Positions 18,098 to 27,526 of a stretch of DNA of 62,639 nucleotides are shown here, one piece after another. The translations under genes were made by a program, and so were the position numbers. The stretch comes from an uncultured bacterium (GTDB lineage: Bacteria; Verrucomicrobiota; Kiritimatiellia; PWTM01): positions 1 to 62,639 of the forward strand of contig CAKZPT010000014.1 of assembly GCA_937139365.1 (NCBI GenBank), given 5' to 3'. The notes under the pieces are model-generated. The model was given only the letters and a program-made list of their open reading frames with translations, was not told where the DNA came from and made no database searches. Positions within the stretch are counted from its first letter, which is position 1. Each line of letters opens with the position of its first letter.

Positions 18098-18241
18098 CGC
18101 ACTCCCCCCGTCCGCCCGCCGGGGCGGCGGTTGCCGCGGCAGGCCGGTCTGGCTACATTCCACATGCGTTCAGGCTAGCATGTACGCGGCGCGCGGGGCA
18201 ACCCGGCGGCCGCCATCCCGGGCGGAGGTTCGACATCGGCC

Positions 18242-19015
18242 ATGGGGGTGCGACTGTCCATCGTGGTGCCCGCGCGCAACGAGGAGCGGCGGCTGGGGCG
18301 GATGCTGGACGCGTACCTTCCCCACTTCTGCCGGCCGGACCGCGCCGACACCGAGATCATCGTCGTCGTCAACGGCTCGACCGACCGCACCGCGGACCTC
18401 GCCCGGGCGGCGGCCGCGCGCTGGCCCTACCTAAGGGTGATCGAGGACCCCGCCCGGATCGGCAAGGGCGGCGCGGTCCTGCGGGGTTTTCGCGAAGCGC
18501 GGGGGGAACTGATCGGCTTCGTGGACGCGGACGGTGCGACGCCGCCGGAGGCGTTCGAGGACCTGGTCGGCCAGATCGGCGACGCCGGGGCCATCATCGC
18601 CAACCGCTGGGATCCGCGCTCGGACGTCTCGCCCCTCCAGCCGTGGCGGCGCAGGGTAGCCTCCCGGATCTTCAACGCACTGGTGCGGCTGCTGTTCCGC
18701 ATCCCGATCAGCGACACCCAGTGTGGCGCCAAGTTGCTGAAGCGGCGGGCGATGGAAGACGTGATGCCCCATCTGGGCATCACGCAATGGGCGTTTGACG
18801 TGGACCTGCTCTTTCAGCTCCGGCGCCGCGGCCACACGATTCGGCAAGTGCCGACTGTCTGGCACGACGTCGCCGGCTCCCATCTTCGCGTGAGCCGGGC
18901 GGGGCTGGAGATGTTCGTTGCGGTCGTCCGCCTGCGACTGATCTACTCACCGTTCCGCTGGGTGGTCTCGCTCTACGACCGCACCCTCGGCCGGGTCATT
19001 CACCACCGCGTCTGA
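18242..19015 (+). CDS. GT2 glycosyltransferase (dolichyl-phosphate-glucosyltransferase type)
   Basis: A protein of 257 residues with the GT-A fold: VRLSIVVPARNEERRLGRML at the start, VVNGSTDRTADLA, GKGGAVLRGFREARGEL and the metal/nucleotide motif FVDADGATPP. ISDTQCGAKLLKRR and ITQWAFDVDLLF are typical of the Alg5/DPG-synthase branch that moves a sugar from a nucleotide donor to a lipid phosphate carrier on the cytoplasmic face of the membrane. There is no membrane helix except perhaps the hydrophobic stretch near 225-240. GGAGG lies 12 bases before the ATG. The 3' end overlaps that of the convergent PEP-CTERM gene by 16 bases. The donor and acceptor are not predictable. Confidence 0.85.
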   Translation: MGVRLSIVVPARNEERRLGRMLDAYLPHFCRPDRADTEIIVVVNGSTDRTADLARAAAARWPYLRVIEDPARIGKGGAVLRGFREARGELIGFVDADGATPPEAFEDLVGQIGDAGAIIANRWDPRSDVSPLQPWRRRVASRIFNALVRLLFRIPISDTQCGAKLLKRRAMEDVMPHLGITQWAFDVDLLFQLRRRGHTIRQVPTVWHDVAGSHLRVSRAGLEMFVAVVRLRLIYSPFRWVVSLYDRTLGRVIHHRV

Positions 19016-22000
19016 ACTGCCGCCTCCCGTTCACGCATTCGCCGCCGGAGCAGGAAGGCCGCCGCCACCATGCCCAGTAGACCCAGCGTGGCCGGCTCGG
19101 GCACGACCGTCAGCGTCACGTCGTCGCCGTACCCCGTCAGGGTGCCGTAGTTGATCGTCAACTGGTTGACCCCCGCCGTGAAGGTCGTCCCCTCCGGCAG
19201 CCCCACGAAGATCGAGGAGTCGTAGGAACCCCATCCACTGACGATCGGGAAGACCGTGCCCAGCGGCAGGACGCCCGGCGCGCTCACCAGCAGGGTACCG
19301 CCGCCCGGACGGACTCCGCCTCCGGTCATCAGAACCTGGTCGTACGACAACGGTCCCAGCAGCTCCACGTCAAACGTGCCGCCGCTCTGGAACTCGAGGT
19401 CGCCTGCCAACGTCAACGCGCCAGGGCTGGCGCCCGGCGACAGCGTCGCGCCGTTCCCGACGATCAGCCCGCCGACCACCGTCCCGTTGCCCTTCAACGT
19501 CTGGCCAAGCGCCAGCGTCAGAGCGCCGGCCGCCGCGTCGAGCGTCGCCCCGGCGTCCACCTGGATGTTCGGGCTGGCCAGTGTGGCGCCCACCTGAAGA
19601 CGCAGCGTGCCCGCCGCAACCGTCGTGTCCCCGTCGTACGTGTTCGCGCTGTGCAGCGCGAGAACCCCGGCGCCGTTCTTCACGAGCCCGGCCCCGGGTA
19701 CGCCGGCGACGATCGAACCGACGACGTCCACGGCCACGCCGGAGGTGACGAAGAGCGTCGGAGTAGTGCGGAGGATCATCGTGCCCAGGAACGCCGCGCT
19801 GCGTCCCGCCGCGCCGGCGAACGCCATGTTGCCGCCGACGTTCACCGCACCGGTGACGACCGGCCGGGCCACGCTCGCCAGCTCAAACGTCGTCGTCCCC
19901 AGCGTGGTCAGCGAGTTCGCCACGCCGTATTCGGAGGTCGAGACCACAAACGTCAGGCCGTCGCCCATGTCGACCAGCGGCACGTAGGTGTCCGGGGTCG
20001 TCCCGCCCCGGCCAAGCCCATCCACCGTGAAGCCCCACACCCAGTTGCCGAACGACGGCCCGACTCCGCCGCCGCCCTGGCCGAGCCGCAGCTCGAACGA
20101 ATGGTAGCCCGGCGACAGGAGCACGTTGGTGGTGTACAACTGGTTCCACGTGGTGTGGACGATCCGGTTCGTCCCGTCGAGCTGGAAGCGGACGTTGTCG
20201 TCAAAGGCTTTCGCGAACGTCGAAGTGACCGGCTGGTTGCCGGATACGAAGAGGTACCCCGAGTACACATACGTGCTGTTGTCAGGGAACAGCGACTGCG
20301 CCTCTCGCGTGTGCGCGTAAGCGGTGCCCAACCGCACGGTCGTGGCCGGATTCGCGGAATTGGTCTCGAACGATCCGCCCAGCCGGCCCTCGTACAGTCC
20401 CGCGGCGGTGAACCGCACCACGCCGGAGGTGACGGTGATCGGGGAGTTGGTCAGCGTCGGGCCCAGCGAGAGGGCCCCGCCGGCCGCCACCTCGACCGCG
20501 GAGGCCGGAGCGCTGTCGAGCGCCAGCACGCCGCCTTCAACTCGCACACCGCCGCTCATCGTGTTGGTGCCCACCGCCTGCAGCGCGGCGATGCCCGCGC
20601 CGACCTTGCGCAGCCGGATCGAGCCGACGGCGTCGTTGATCAGACCCGACCAGTACCGCGTGTCCCCATCGCCATCGCCGATCGTCAGCACCGAAGGCGT
20701 CGCGTTCGAGTTGACGATCCGCGCCCACTGCGAGCCCTCCAGCCAGTTGGCCCGCGGACTGTTTCCGTTCAGGTCCACGTACGTCCGCGTCACGACGCCG
20801 CCACGGCCGTAGCCGTAGGGGACGGCTTCGGACGACAGCAGCCGCAGCCGGCTGTTCTGCGAGGGCATGACCAGGTTGCCGCCGAAGGTGTTCGACCCGC
20901 CCAGCAGCACGACGCCGCTGTCGGCGGGGATCGTGACCGAGCCCGGCCCGCCGATGTCGCCGTGGACCGTCAGCGTCTTGCTCCAGCCAGCCTGCAGGTT
21001 CAGGTTCGTGCCCAGCACGAGGATGCCGCGGTTGGCGTGCAGAACCGTGTCGGAATCCTGGTTCTGAAGCTTGCCGCCATAGGCCACGATGTTGTTCGCC
21101 TGTTTGGCGCCCGGCAACGCGCCCAGGGCGCCGTCGCCGATCACGTACAGCGTGCCGTTGCTGATCACCGGGCCGCCCGAGCAGGTGTTGAGGGAGTAGG
21201 TCAGTCGCAGCTCGCCGCTGCCGCTCTTGTGCAGCGCGACCACGCCCGCGCCGTCCTCGATCGTGCCGCCATAGTGGCCGCCGCCGCCGGCGCGCCCGAC
21301 CGTGAAGATGCTGGTCGTGCCGGGCGCGTTGTTGACGATGCGGCCCATCGCGCCCTGGATGGTGTTCAGCGTCTCGTCCCGGCCGTTCAGGTCCAGTACC
21401 GCGTTCGTCCACAGCATCAGCGTGCCGAAGATCTGGTCGCCGTGATCGCCGAGGATCCTCGCCGACGTGCCGTTGGTGAGGGTCAAGTTGTTGAGCGCCC
21501 GATACGTCGCGTGCAGTTCCTTGGCGAGGTCCACGCCGCCCTCGGCGACGAGGAGCTGAAGGGCGCTGTTGTCGGCCGACGAACCGCCGAGCACCAGCCG
21601 GCCCGGGCCCTCTTTCATCAGCCAGGCATTGGCTGTGCCCGCGACCTGGCCGTCGAACCGAAGCATGCCATCGGCGTGAGCGACGTCGACCGTCATCCCG
21701 CCGCCGCGGTCGACGTAGACGGTGCGAATCGTGCGGGATGTCCCACTGCCGGTCACGCGCAGTTCCGCGTCGATCAGTTGCAGGAAGCTATCCACCGGCC
21801 GCTCCGGCCGCGCCACGCCGAGGTTGCTATCGGCCTCGTCGGAGAGCCGCCCGACGCTGACCACGCCCCGGCCGATGGTCGTGGAACCCGTATAGGTATT
21901 CGCGGCGGTGGACGTGATGGCGTTGTTGTTGGTCTTCCAGGCGTTGCCGCCCCCGACGATTGGGTTGGTGAACGTCAAGTTGTCCGAGCGGTCGAACCAC

Positions 22001-22038
22001 AGCGTGCCATAGTTGACCACGTCGCCCGGCCCGACCAT
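19000..22038 (-). pseudogene. Autotransporter-type beta-strand-repeat passenger with PEP-CTERM tail, 5'-truncated
   Basis: The recognisable protein begins GDVVNYGTLWFDRSDNLTF, which is mid-passenger sequence, and continues for about 1010 residues of repeats such as NTYTGSTTIGRGVVSVGRL and NTYDGDTTVAAGTLRLQVG, then the conserved GWGSYDSSIF...NYGTLTGYGDDVTLTVV block and the sorting tail VPEPATLGLLGMVAAAFLLRRR. There is no signal peptide: the frame is open back to 22389, but that part is not passenger-like and overlaps the start region of the flippase gene. ATG 22038 is the first plausible start. Proteins of this type are exported, anchored and processed by exosortase. Without an N-terminal signal this copy is probably dead. 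Its intact-looking paralogue ends at 59896. Confidence 0.65.
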
Positions 22039-22233
22039 ACCGGTTTTATTTCTATCGAGACAAATCCGCCGTTTCCCCGCCCCATGGGAGATCCGGCATG
22101 CTTCCGGCACCAAGCGGTCTGGGCAATCGGAACTCGGCACCGTCCTTCTCTCTAGGGCGTGTTGCTCGCCCTGGTTTGCGAACGGAGCCGGGACCAGTAA
22201 AACGGATAAGGGGCAGGCCGCCGCGGTTTCCGG

Positions 22234-22239
22234 TATACT
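22234..22239 (+). promoter_or_regulatory. -10 box of a likely leaderless flippase promoter
   Basis: TATACT ends seven bases before an in-frame TTG at 22247. There is no ribosome site between them. The -35 region (near 22211) is a poor match. Confidence 0.4.
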
Positions 22240-22246
22240 CTGCCCG

Positions 22247-23764
22247 TTGGACTCGGACCGCGCCATAGCCGCATCGCCGCGCCCCGGGCCGACGCTGGCC
22301 CGAGGGCGGCTGGCGGCGGCCCTGTGGGCATCGTTCGGCTTCGTGGCGCTCCGGTTCCTACTGACCCCCCTTCGAATCAAACTGCTCACCGTGCTGCTTC
22401 CGCGGGAGGCCTACGGCAGTTTGATGTTGATCGGCGTCCTGACGACGCTGCTGACGCTTGTCCTGTCGCTGGGGGTGTTCGAATACCTTCTGCAGGCCAT
22501 GCCGGGACGGTCGCCGGCGGAGCAGAATGGCGTGTTCCGCTCCGCGCTGGGGCTGTTGGGTGCGGTGGCCGCTGGAGCTTTCGTCGTCGCCGCGGCGATG
22601 CTCCATCGCTGGCCGCCGACGAGGCTGTCGGCCGACGTGGCCTCGCACTCCGCAGCCCCCGCCGCCTTGCTGGCCAGCTCCATTCTGATCGTCGGCTGCA
22701 CGTTCGGCCTATTCGGCACCGGTCGCTACAGTCGCGCCCGGCTGCTGCAGGTGCTGGCCAGCGACGCCTGGTTCGTCCCCGTTGCGGGGTTGGCGGCCGC
22801 GGGCGTGGCGGCGACCGGCGCGGTCCTGTGGACGTGGGTGGGCTGGCTGGTCCTGACGGCCGGTGTCGGCCTGATGTGGACGGCGCCGTTGCTGCGCGGT
22901 CCGGCGCCGCGCGAGCCGGGCCGCTGGCGGGCCATGATCCGGTTCGGCCTGCCGCTGCTGCCGATGGTGCTGGGCGACTGGCTTTTTCGCGCCATCGACC
23001 AGTATGCGCTCCTTGCGGCCCGCGACGTCTCGACGGTGGCGGGTTACGCGTTGGCGGCCAACACGGCGATGGTCGGCTACTTCGCCGGCACGTCCGTGGT
23101 GGATCTTCTGATCGCGGAGTTTCACCGGCGGCGCAACGCGGCGGCGGCCGCCGAACCCACGCCCGAACTGCGTCGCATGTTCACGGCGATGGTGCGCTGG
23201 TCGCTGGCGATCGGAGCGCCGGTCGCGGTGCTGCTGGCGGGCGCGGGCCGGCCGTTGGTGCGGCTGCTCAGCAGCCGGGCCTACGACGACGCGGCCGCGC
23301 TGCTGCCGTGGGTCTCGCTCCAACCCCTGCTCTTTCTGCTGAACCTTGTCGGTTCCCGCCTGCTGGCGGCGCTCGGCCGCTCGCGGCCGGTAGGCGGCAT
23401 GACCCTCGCGGCGGCGGCCCTCGCGCTGGGACTGAACCTCACACTGACGCCACGTTGGGGTCCGCATGGGGCCGCCGTGTCCACCACCGCCGCGCTGGCC
23501 GCCCTGACGGCCGCCCTGGCCGTTCAACTGCGACCGGGCCAATGGTGGTGGCCGGGCGAGTTGCGTGGCGGCCCCCTGACGCTGGCCCTGGCCCTGATGG
23601 TCGGCGGGTTCGCCTTGCGGTCGCAGTGGCCCGACGGCCGCCCCGTGTTCGACGTTGTCCTCGCCGTCGCGCTTTGTGGCGCCGCCCTTCTGGGCACGGG
23701 CGTGGTCCGCCGCGAGGACCTTGCCCTCTTCGGCGGCGGTCGGGAGAATGACCCGCATGTCTGA
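22247..23764 (+). CDS. MOP-superfamily polysaccharide flippase (Wzx-like)
   Basis: Inner-membrane protein of about 505 residues with 12-14 predicted hydrophobic segments, beginning WASFGFVALRFLLTPLRIKLLTVLLP and then GVFEYLLQAMPGRSPAEQ. The positions of the charged loops and the DQYALLAARDVSTVAGYALA segment match oligosaccharide-lipid flippases that turn lipid-linked sugar units to the periplasmic side. The frame is open from 22013, but upstream residues are not protein-like; TTG 22247 is taken because a TATACT box lies seven bases before it. The stop overlaps the next glycosyltransferase start by eight bases, so the pair is an operon for surface polysaccharide synthesis. Confidence 0.8.
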   Translation: MDSDRAIAASPRPGPTLARGRLAAALWASFGFVALRFLLTPLRIKLLTVLLPREAYGSLMLIGVLTTLLTLVLSLGVFEYLLQAMPGRSPAEQNGVFRSALGLLGAVAAGAFVVAAAMLHRWPPTRLSADVASHSAAPAALLASSILIVGCTFGLFGTGRYSRARLLQVLASDAWFVPVAGLAAAGVAATGAVLWTWVGWLVLTAGVGLMWTAPLLRGPAPREPGRWRAMIRFGLPLLPMVLGDWLFRAIDQYALLAARDVSTVAGYALAANTAMVGYFAGTSVVDLLIAEFHRRRNAAAAAEPTPELRRMFTAMVRWSLAIGAPVAVLLAGAGRPLVRLLSSRAYDDAAALLPWVSLQPLLFLLNLVGSRLLAALGRSRPVGGMTLAAAALALGLNLTLTPRWGPHGAAVSTTAALAALTAALAVQLRPGQWWWPGELRGGPLTLALALMVGGFALRSQWPDGRPVFDVVLAVALCGAALLGTGVVRREDLALFGGGRENDPHV

Positions 23765-24710
23765 CGCGACGCAGGAACAGCGGGGCGACACCGTCGCAAT
23801 CGTACTGGGCTACAACCATCCCGGAGACACGATCGAGTGCCTTCGGAGCCTGGCCGCCTCCCGGCCGACGGCCCCCCGCCTGCTCTACGTGGACAACGGC
23901 AGCGAAATATCCGCCTGTCGACAGGTCCTCGACGCCGTGCCCGGGGCGCGCGCGATCCGGCTCGACCCGAACGTCGGCGTGGGGCGGGGCTTCAACGCCG
24001 GGCTGGCCGACGCCCTCGCCACGAGCGCGCGTCGAGTGATCCTGGTCAACAACGACGTAGTCGTCGACCCGGCCATGGTCGCGCACCTCGCGGCGGCGGC
24101 CGACACCGACCCGCGCGCCGGCATTCTGGTGCCGAAAATCTTCTACCACGCCGCCCCCGACCGGGTGTGGTCGGCCGGTTCTCGGTACCGCCGTTTTCCT
24201 CCGGCCATCGTGTTGCGCCGTACCCGTGGTCCCGACCGGGGCGAGCTGGACGCCCCGACCGATCTGGAATTCGTGACCTTCTGCGTGGCGATGCTCCACG
24301 GGGACATGTTGCGCGGAGTCGGGCTGCTGGACGGTGACTACTTCATTTTTCAAGAGGACTACGACCTCTGCCTGCGCGCACGAGCGGCCGGCTGGAGGGT
24401 CCGGCATGTGCCCGCCGCCCGCGCCTGGCACAAGGTATCCCTGTCCACGCGCGCTGGCTCACGGAACCCGGAGTTTTGGAGGTTATACGGCCGCAGCGAG
24501 GCGATTTTCGCCCGCAAACATCCAGGCCATGTATGGCTGACGGGATGGGTACACCGGGCGTACGTCGTCCTTCGCATTCTCGCAGAGGGCAAAGGCTACG
24601 GTCTGCGTCCGTTCCTACGCGGCTGGCGCGAAGGCGCACGCGTCCCCCTCGCCCCTCCCCCGCGCATCGGCGATCCCCGCATCGACCGGGTCACCGTGCT
24701 GCGTGCCTGA
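23757..24710 (+). CDS. GT2 glycosyltransferase (rhamnosyltransferase-like)
   Basis: A protein of about 317 residues with the family order AIVLGYNHPGDTIECLRSL, LLYVDNGS, NVGVGRGFNAGL, the D-x-D-like VILVNNDVVVDP and, late, YFIFQEDYDLCLRARAAGW with the catalytic-type E-D-Y-D. A C-terminal segment near 260-290 (FARKHPGHVWLTGWVHRAYV) is amphipathic and may touch the membrane. ATG 23757 is preferred over ATG 23748 because GGGAG lies at the right distance. It overlaps the flippase gene, so it should add a sugar to the same lipid-linked glycan. The sugar is unknown. Confidence 0.85.
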   Translation: MSDATQEQRGDTVAIVLGYNHPGDTIECLRSLAASRPTAPRLLYVDNGSEISACRQVLDAVPGARAIRLDPNVGVGRGFNAGLADALATSARRVILVNNDVVVDPAMVAHLAAAADTDPRAGILVPKIFYHAAPDRVWSAGSRYRRFPPAIVLRRTRGPDRGELDAPTDLEFVTFCVAMLHGDMLRGVGLLDGDYFIFQEDYDLCLRARAAGWRVRHVPAARAWHKVSLSTRAGSRNPEFWRLYGRSEAIFARKHPGHVWLTGWVHRAYVVLRILAEGKGYGLRPFLRGWREGARVPLAPPPRIGDPRIDRVTVLRA

Positions 24711-24831
24711 ACCTTGCCGGCGGCGAAACCGTCCGGCCGGCAGGCCAAGACCTTGCCTTTGTTCGACGCGTCGTTACGATGCCGGTTGGCGACGGCGGCC
24801 ACGCCGACGCCGCCCGAAGGATGGGCCTGCG

Positions 24832-26301
24832 ATGAGCTCTCGCTTGATGACGCGACGCCGGTGGATTGGACGGATCGGCCTAGCCGCGGGCTCGGCATGG
24901 GCGCTGGGCCGCGCTCGGTCGCGCGCGGCCGCGCCGCCCGCCGACGCGATCCGCGTCGCCGTAGCCGGCCTCCGCAACCGCGGCCGCCAGTTGCTGACGA
25001 GCCTGGCCCAAATCCCCGATGCGCGCCTGGTGGCCCTCTGCGATCCGGACGAAACCTTCCTCCGCTCCAACCTCCGCGAACAGGAGTATCTGGGGCGCAA
25101 GGTCGCCGTGTTCAAGGATCCGCGCAAGCTGCTTGAGCACGGCGGGGTGGACGCGCTGATCATCGCCACGCCCGACCACTGGCACGCGCTGTTGACCATC
25201 TGGGCGTGCCAGGCTGGCTGGGATGTGTTCGTGGAGAAGCCCGTTTCGTACTGCATCGAGGAAGGGCGCCGGATGCTGGCCGCGGCCGAGAAATACAACC
25301 GGATCGTCGCCGCCGGTACGCAAAACCGGTCCGACACCGGGCTGCGGGCGCTGAAGGACTTTCTCGACCGCCGTCCATTGGGCCGGCCACGGAAGATCGT
25401 CGCGCTCGACCACCATTACCGGACGGGCATCGGCCGGACTGAGGGGCCTCAGCCGATCCCCCCCGGCGTCGACTACGACGTCTACCAGGGGCCGGCACTG
25501 CTGGAGCCCCTGCGCCGCAAAAACCTCCACTACGACTGGCACTGGTTCTGGAGCACCGGCACCGGCGAATGCGGCAACTGGGGCGCCCACACGATCGACC
25601 AGATCCTCTGGCTGCTCGGCATCGCGGCTCCGCCCCGCGCCGTCTGGTCGCTGGGTGGGCGCTTCGCGTTCGACGATGATGGCCAGACCCCTAACACGCA
25701 GGTGACGTGGTACGACTGCGGTGACTTGGCGATCGTGCAGGAGATCCGAAACCTCTCCCGCGCCCCGGGCACCCGGACCATGGACGGCTACCGCGGCCTG
25801 GCGACCGACCACACCCGGACCATGTGGATCGAGTTCGAGGAGGGACGGGTCACCGGCGGCCGCGGCGGGGCGCAGGTGGCCGACCTCCAGGGTCGGCTGA
25901 TCCGGGAGTTCCCAGGCGACAGCGGCGAGACGCACCTGGTCAACTTTTTCGAGGCGGTGCGCGACCGCGCGCCGGAACGGCTGCGCGCACCGCTGTCCGA
26001 GGGCCACCTTTCGGCGATGTTCTGTCACCTGGCCAACATCTCGTACCGCTGCGGCCGGCCCGCATCGCCGGAGGAGGTGAACGAGCGAATCGGCGGCGCC
26101 GGGGCGCTCGCCGAGTTCGTGGACCGGTTGTGGCCGCACCTGCGCGCCCACGGCGTGGATCCTGCACGGACGCAGCCGACGCTCGGCGTGAAGTTGGCGC
26201 TCGATCCGGCCGGCGAACGGTGCGTCGGCGAGGCCGCCGCGGAGGCCAACGCCCTTTTCGTCCGCGAGTACCGCGCGCCCTACGTGCTGCCCGAAGTGTG
26301 A
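24832..26301 (+). CDS. TAT-exported Gfo/Idh/MocA-family oxidoreductase
   Basis: A protein of 489 residues with a twin-arginine signal (MTRRRWIGRIGLAAGSAWAL) and then the NAD(P) Rossmann domain: IRVAVAGLRNRGRQLL, ALCDPDETFL, ALIIATPDHWHALL and DVFVEKPVSY, the last with the family lysine. The C-terminal alpha/beta domain includes GTGECGNWGAHTIDQILWLLG. Secreted members in PVC bacteria act on sugars or sugar acids in the periplasm and sit beside glycan-degradation genes. Here it follows the flippase and glycosyltransferase genes after a 121-bp gap. Frame and length are intact. The exact substrate is unknown, and some exported members keep the nucleotide tightly bound as a cofactor. Confidence 0.85.
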   Translation: MSSRLMTRRRWIGRIGLAAGSAWALGRARSRAAAPPADAIRVAVAGLRNRGRQLLTSLAQIPDARLVALCDPDETFLRSNLREQEYLGRKVAVFKDPRKLLEHGGVDALIIATPDHWHALLTIWACQAGWDVFVEKPVSYCIEEGRRMLAAAEKYNRIVAAGTQNRSDTGLRALKDFLDRRPLGRPRKIVALDHHYRTGIGRTEGPQPIPPGVDYDVYQGPALLEPLRRKNLHYDWHWFWSTGTGECGNWGAHTIDQILWLLGIAAPPRAVWSLGGRFAFDDDGQTPNTQVTWYDCGDLAIVQEIRNLSRAPGTRTMDGYRGLATDHTRTMWIEFEEGRVTGGRGGAQVADLQGRLIREFPGDSGETHLVNFFEAVRDRAPERLRAPLSEGHLSAMFCHLANISYRCGRPASPEEVNERIGGAGALAEFVDRLWPHLRAHGVDPARTQPTLGVKLALDPAGERCVGEAAAEANALFVREYRAPYVLPEV

Positions 26302-26365
26302 CCGGCGCCGTCGGCGCATCCTCCGCGCACGGGCAAACCGCGCGGCATCGCGAACCACTCCCGGG

Positions 26366-27173
26366 TCATTCGGGAGCGGCGAGGTTCTTCCACGGCCAGC
26401 CGGCAAAGGGATGGCGGCTGAAGACCTGCGGGATCGCCTCCGCCACGGCGCGGACGTTGTCCCGCGTAATGGGGAGCAATTCGCCCCCCTCGTAATGGAG
26501 GTCTGGGCCGTTTCGAGAAACAGGTCGCCCGCCGGGATTATGCGCAATCGCCCCCCGCGCTATAAGTCGAGAAAACGTTCCTGCAATCCGCGAAACGCCT
26601 GATGGCTGAAATCCTGGGTGCGGTTGACCTGACCGATCCACGGCTTCTCGGTTTCCGGGTCATACCTGGCCAGCCACCTCGCTTCGTAGTTGAACCCCTC
26701 GCGGTCGGGAAACTCCGCAGCGCGCAGCTTTCCTTTCCTGTCCCTGGCCCAATCGGGCAGCCGGTCCTCCGGCGGAACCTTGCCGGCATCCATCGGCGGC
26801 CAGACTTAGTACAGGAAGACGCACCCTTCGAGATTGAGCCGCAGAAAAAGGCGCACCCCAGGTCGGTCGCTGCGCCGAGATCGCCAAAACGTCCTTCGGA
26901 CCGCCGAGGTCATGGCCCCACATGTCCGTGACGACCCGGGAAACGTCCTGTCCGACAAGCTGAAGGACGACGGCATCCCATGTCCGCCCATAGAGCTGTT
27001 TCGCGTGGTACGGCACGGAGCGGATCGTGGCCTCGTCGCTGGGGCATCGTGCCGCCGGTCAGGCTGTTGCCGAAATAAAAAACGCCGACCCGTTGCAGAG
27101 CGCCCGGTTCCGAGGCCCAGGCCCCATGGAACAAAAGAAGTACAACCGGCACACACCACCCCGTCGTCCTCAT
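26366..27173 (-). pseudogene. Decayed secreted SGNH-hydrolase-like protein gene
   Basis: Pieces of one protein appear in order on the minus strand in different frames: signal peptide from ATG 27173 (MRTTGWCVPVVLLLFHGAWA), then RVGVFYFGNSLTGGTMPQ with a GNSLT block, PYHAKQLYGRTWDAVVLQL, CVFLY, VWPPMDAGKVPPED, ARWLARYDPETEKPWIGQV, LRIIPAGDLFLET and GPDLHYEGGELLPIT. Lesions seen: a frameshift near 27040, another near 26870, a TAA inside the frame at 26806-26808, a TAG at 26560-26562 and a frameshift near 26500. The GNSLT start and the DxxH-like end suit an SGNH/GDSL-like esterase of the kind PVC bacteria export. It can no longer make protein. Confidence 0.6.
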
Positions 27174-27368
27174 TTCTTCCCCATGCACGGGGGTCGGATT
27201 TCGGGCACCGCAGTTCGATATTCTAACCACCTCGGACAACGAGGCCACCGCAGGCCCGTCGCCGGGACCGGGGCGTGGCCGCCGGCGCCGGGGCCCGGAG
27301 CCGAAGTACGGCCGGCGATGCCCGCTCGGTGGGAAGGGCAGGGATGCGGGGAATTCGTTTCGGCCGGC
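27174..27368. other. Gap between the SGNH remnant and the rpsB promoter
   Basis: No gene or clear repeat is seen here. The stretch is GC-rich; the rpsB promoter and structured leader that follow are annotated separately. Confidence 0.4.
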
Positions 27369-27396
27369 TTGATTTCCGGCGCGCCGCCGCTATTCT
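27369..27396 (+). promoter_or_regulatory. Promoter of rpsB-tsf
   Basis: TTGATT (27369-27374), 16 bp, TATTCT (27391-27396). This predicts a start near 27403 and a leader of about 124 nt before rpsB. It is one of the best sigma70-type matches in the window. Confidence 0.65.
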
Positions 27397-27423
27397 TGCC
27401 GGCTACGGTTCCGCGTCGAAGCG

Positions 27424-27483
27424 GCCGGGCAAACCCGGCGGCGCGGACTGGAAGCGAGTTCCCCCGGTTTCCTCCCGGGGGAC
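27424..27483 (+). promoter_or_regulatory. Structured rpsB leader, possible S2 autoregulatory element
   Basis: Two stable hairpins lie in the leader: GCCGGG-CAAA-CCCGGC (27424-27439), and a nine-pair stem with one bulged T (27458-27467 with 27475-27483, seven-base loop). Leaders of rpsB often bind S2 to limit their own translation, so an autoregulatory role is plausible. No match to a known leader family could be confirmed. Confidence 0.4.
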
Positions 27484-27526
27484 AAAGCGGATTGGCCCAG
27501 GGGGGCCGACGACAACGGAGGAAACC

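Noticed and set aside
24880-26547. Long minus-strand open frame opposite the Gfo/Idh/MocA gene
   Set aside because: Most of it is shadow. Only its first part (IIPAGDLFLE) belongs to the SGNH remnant, already annotated.
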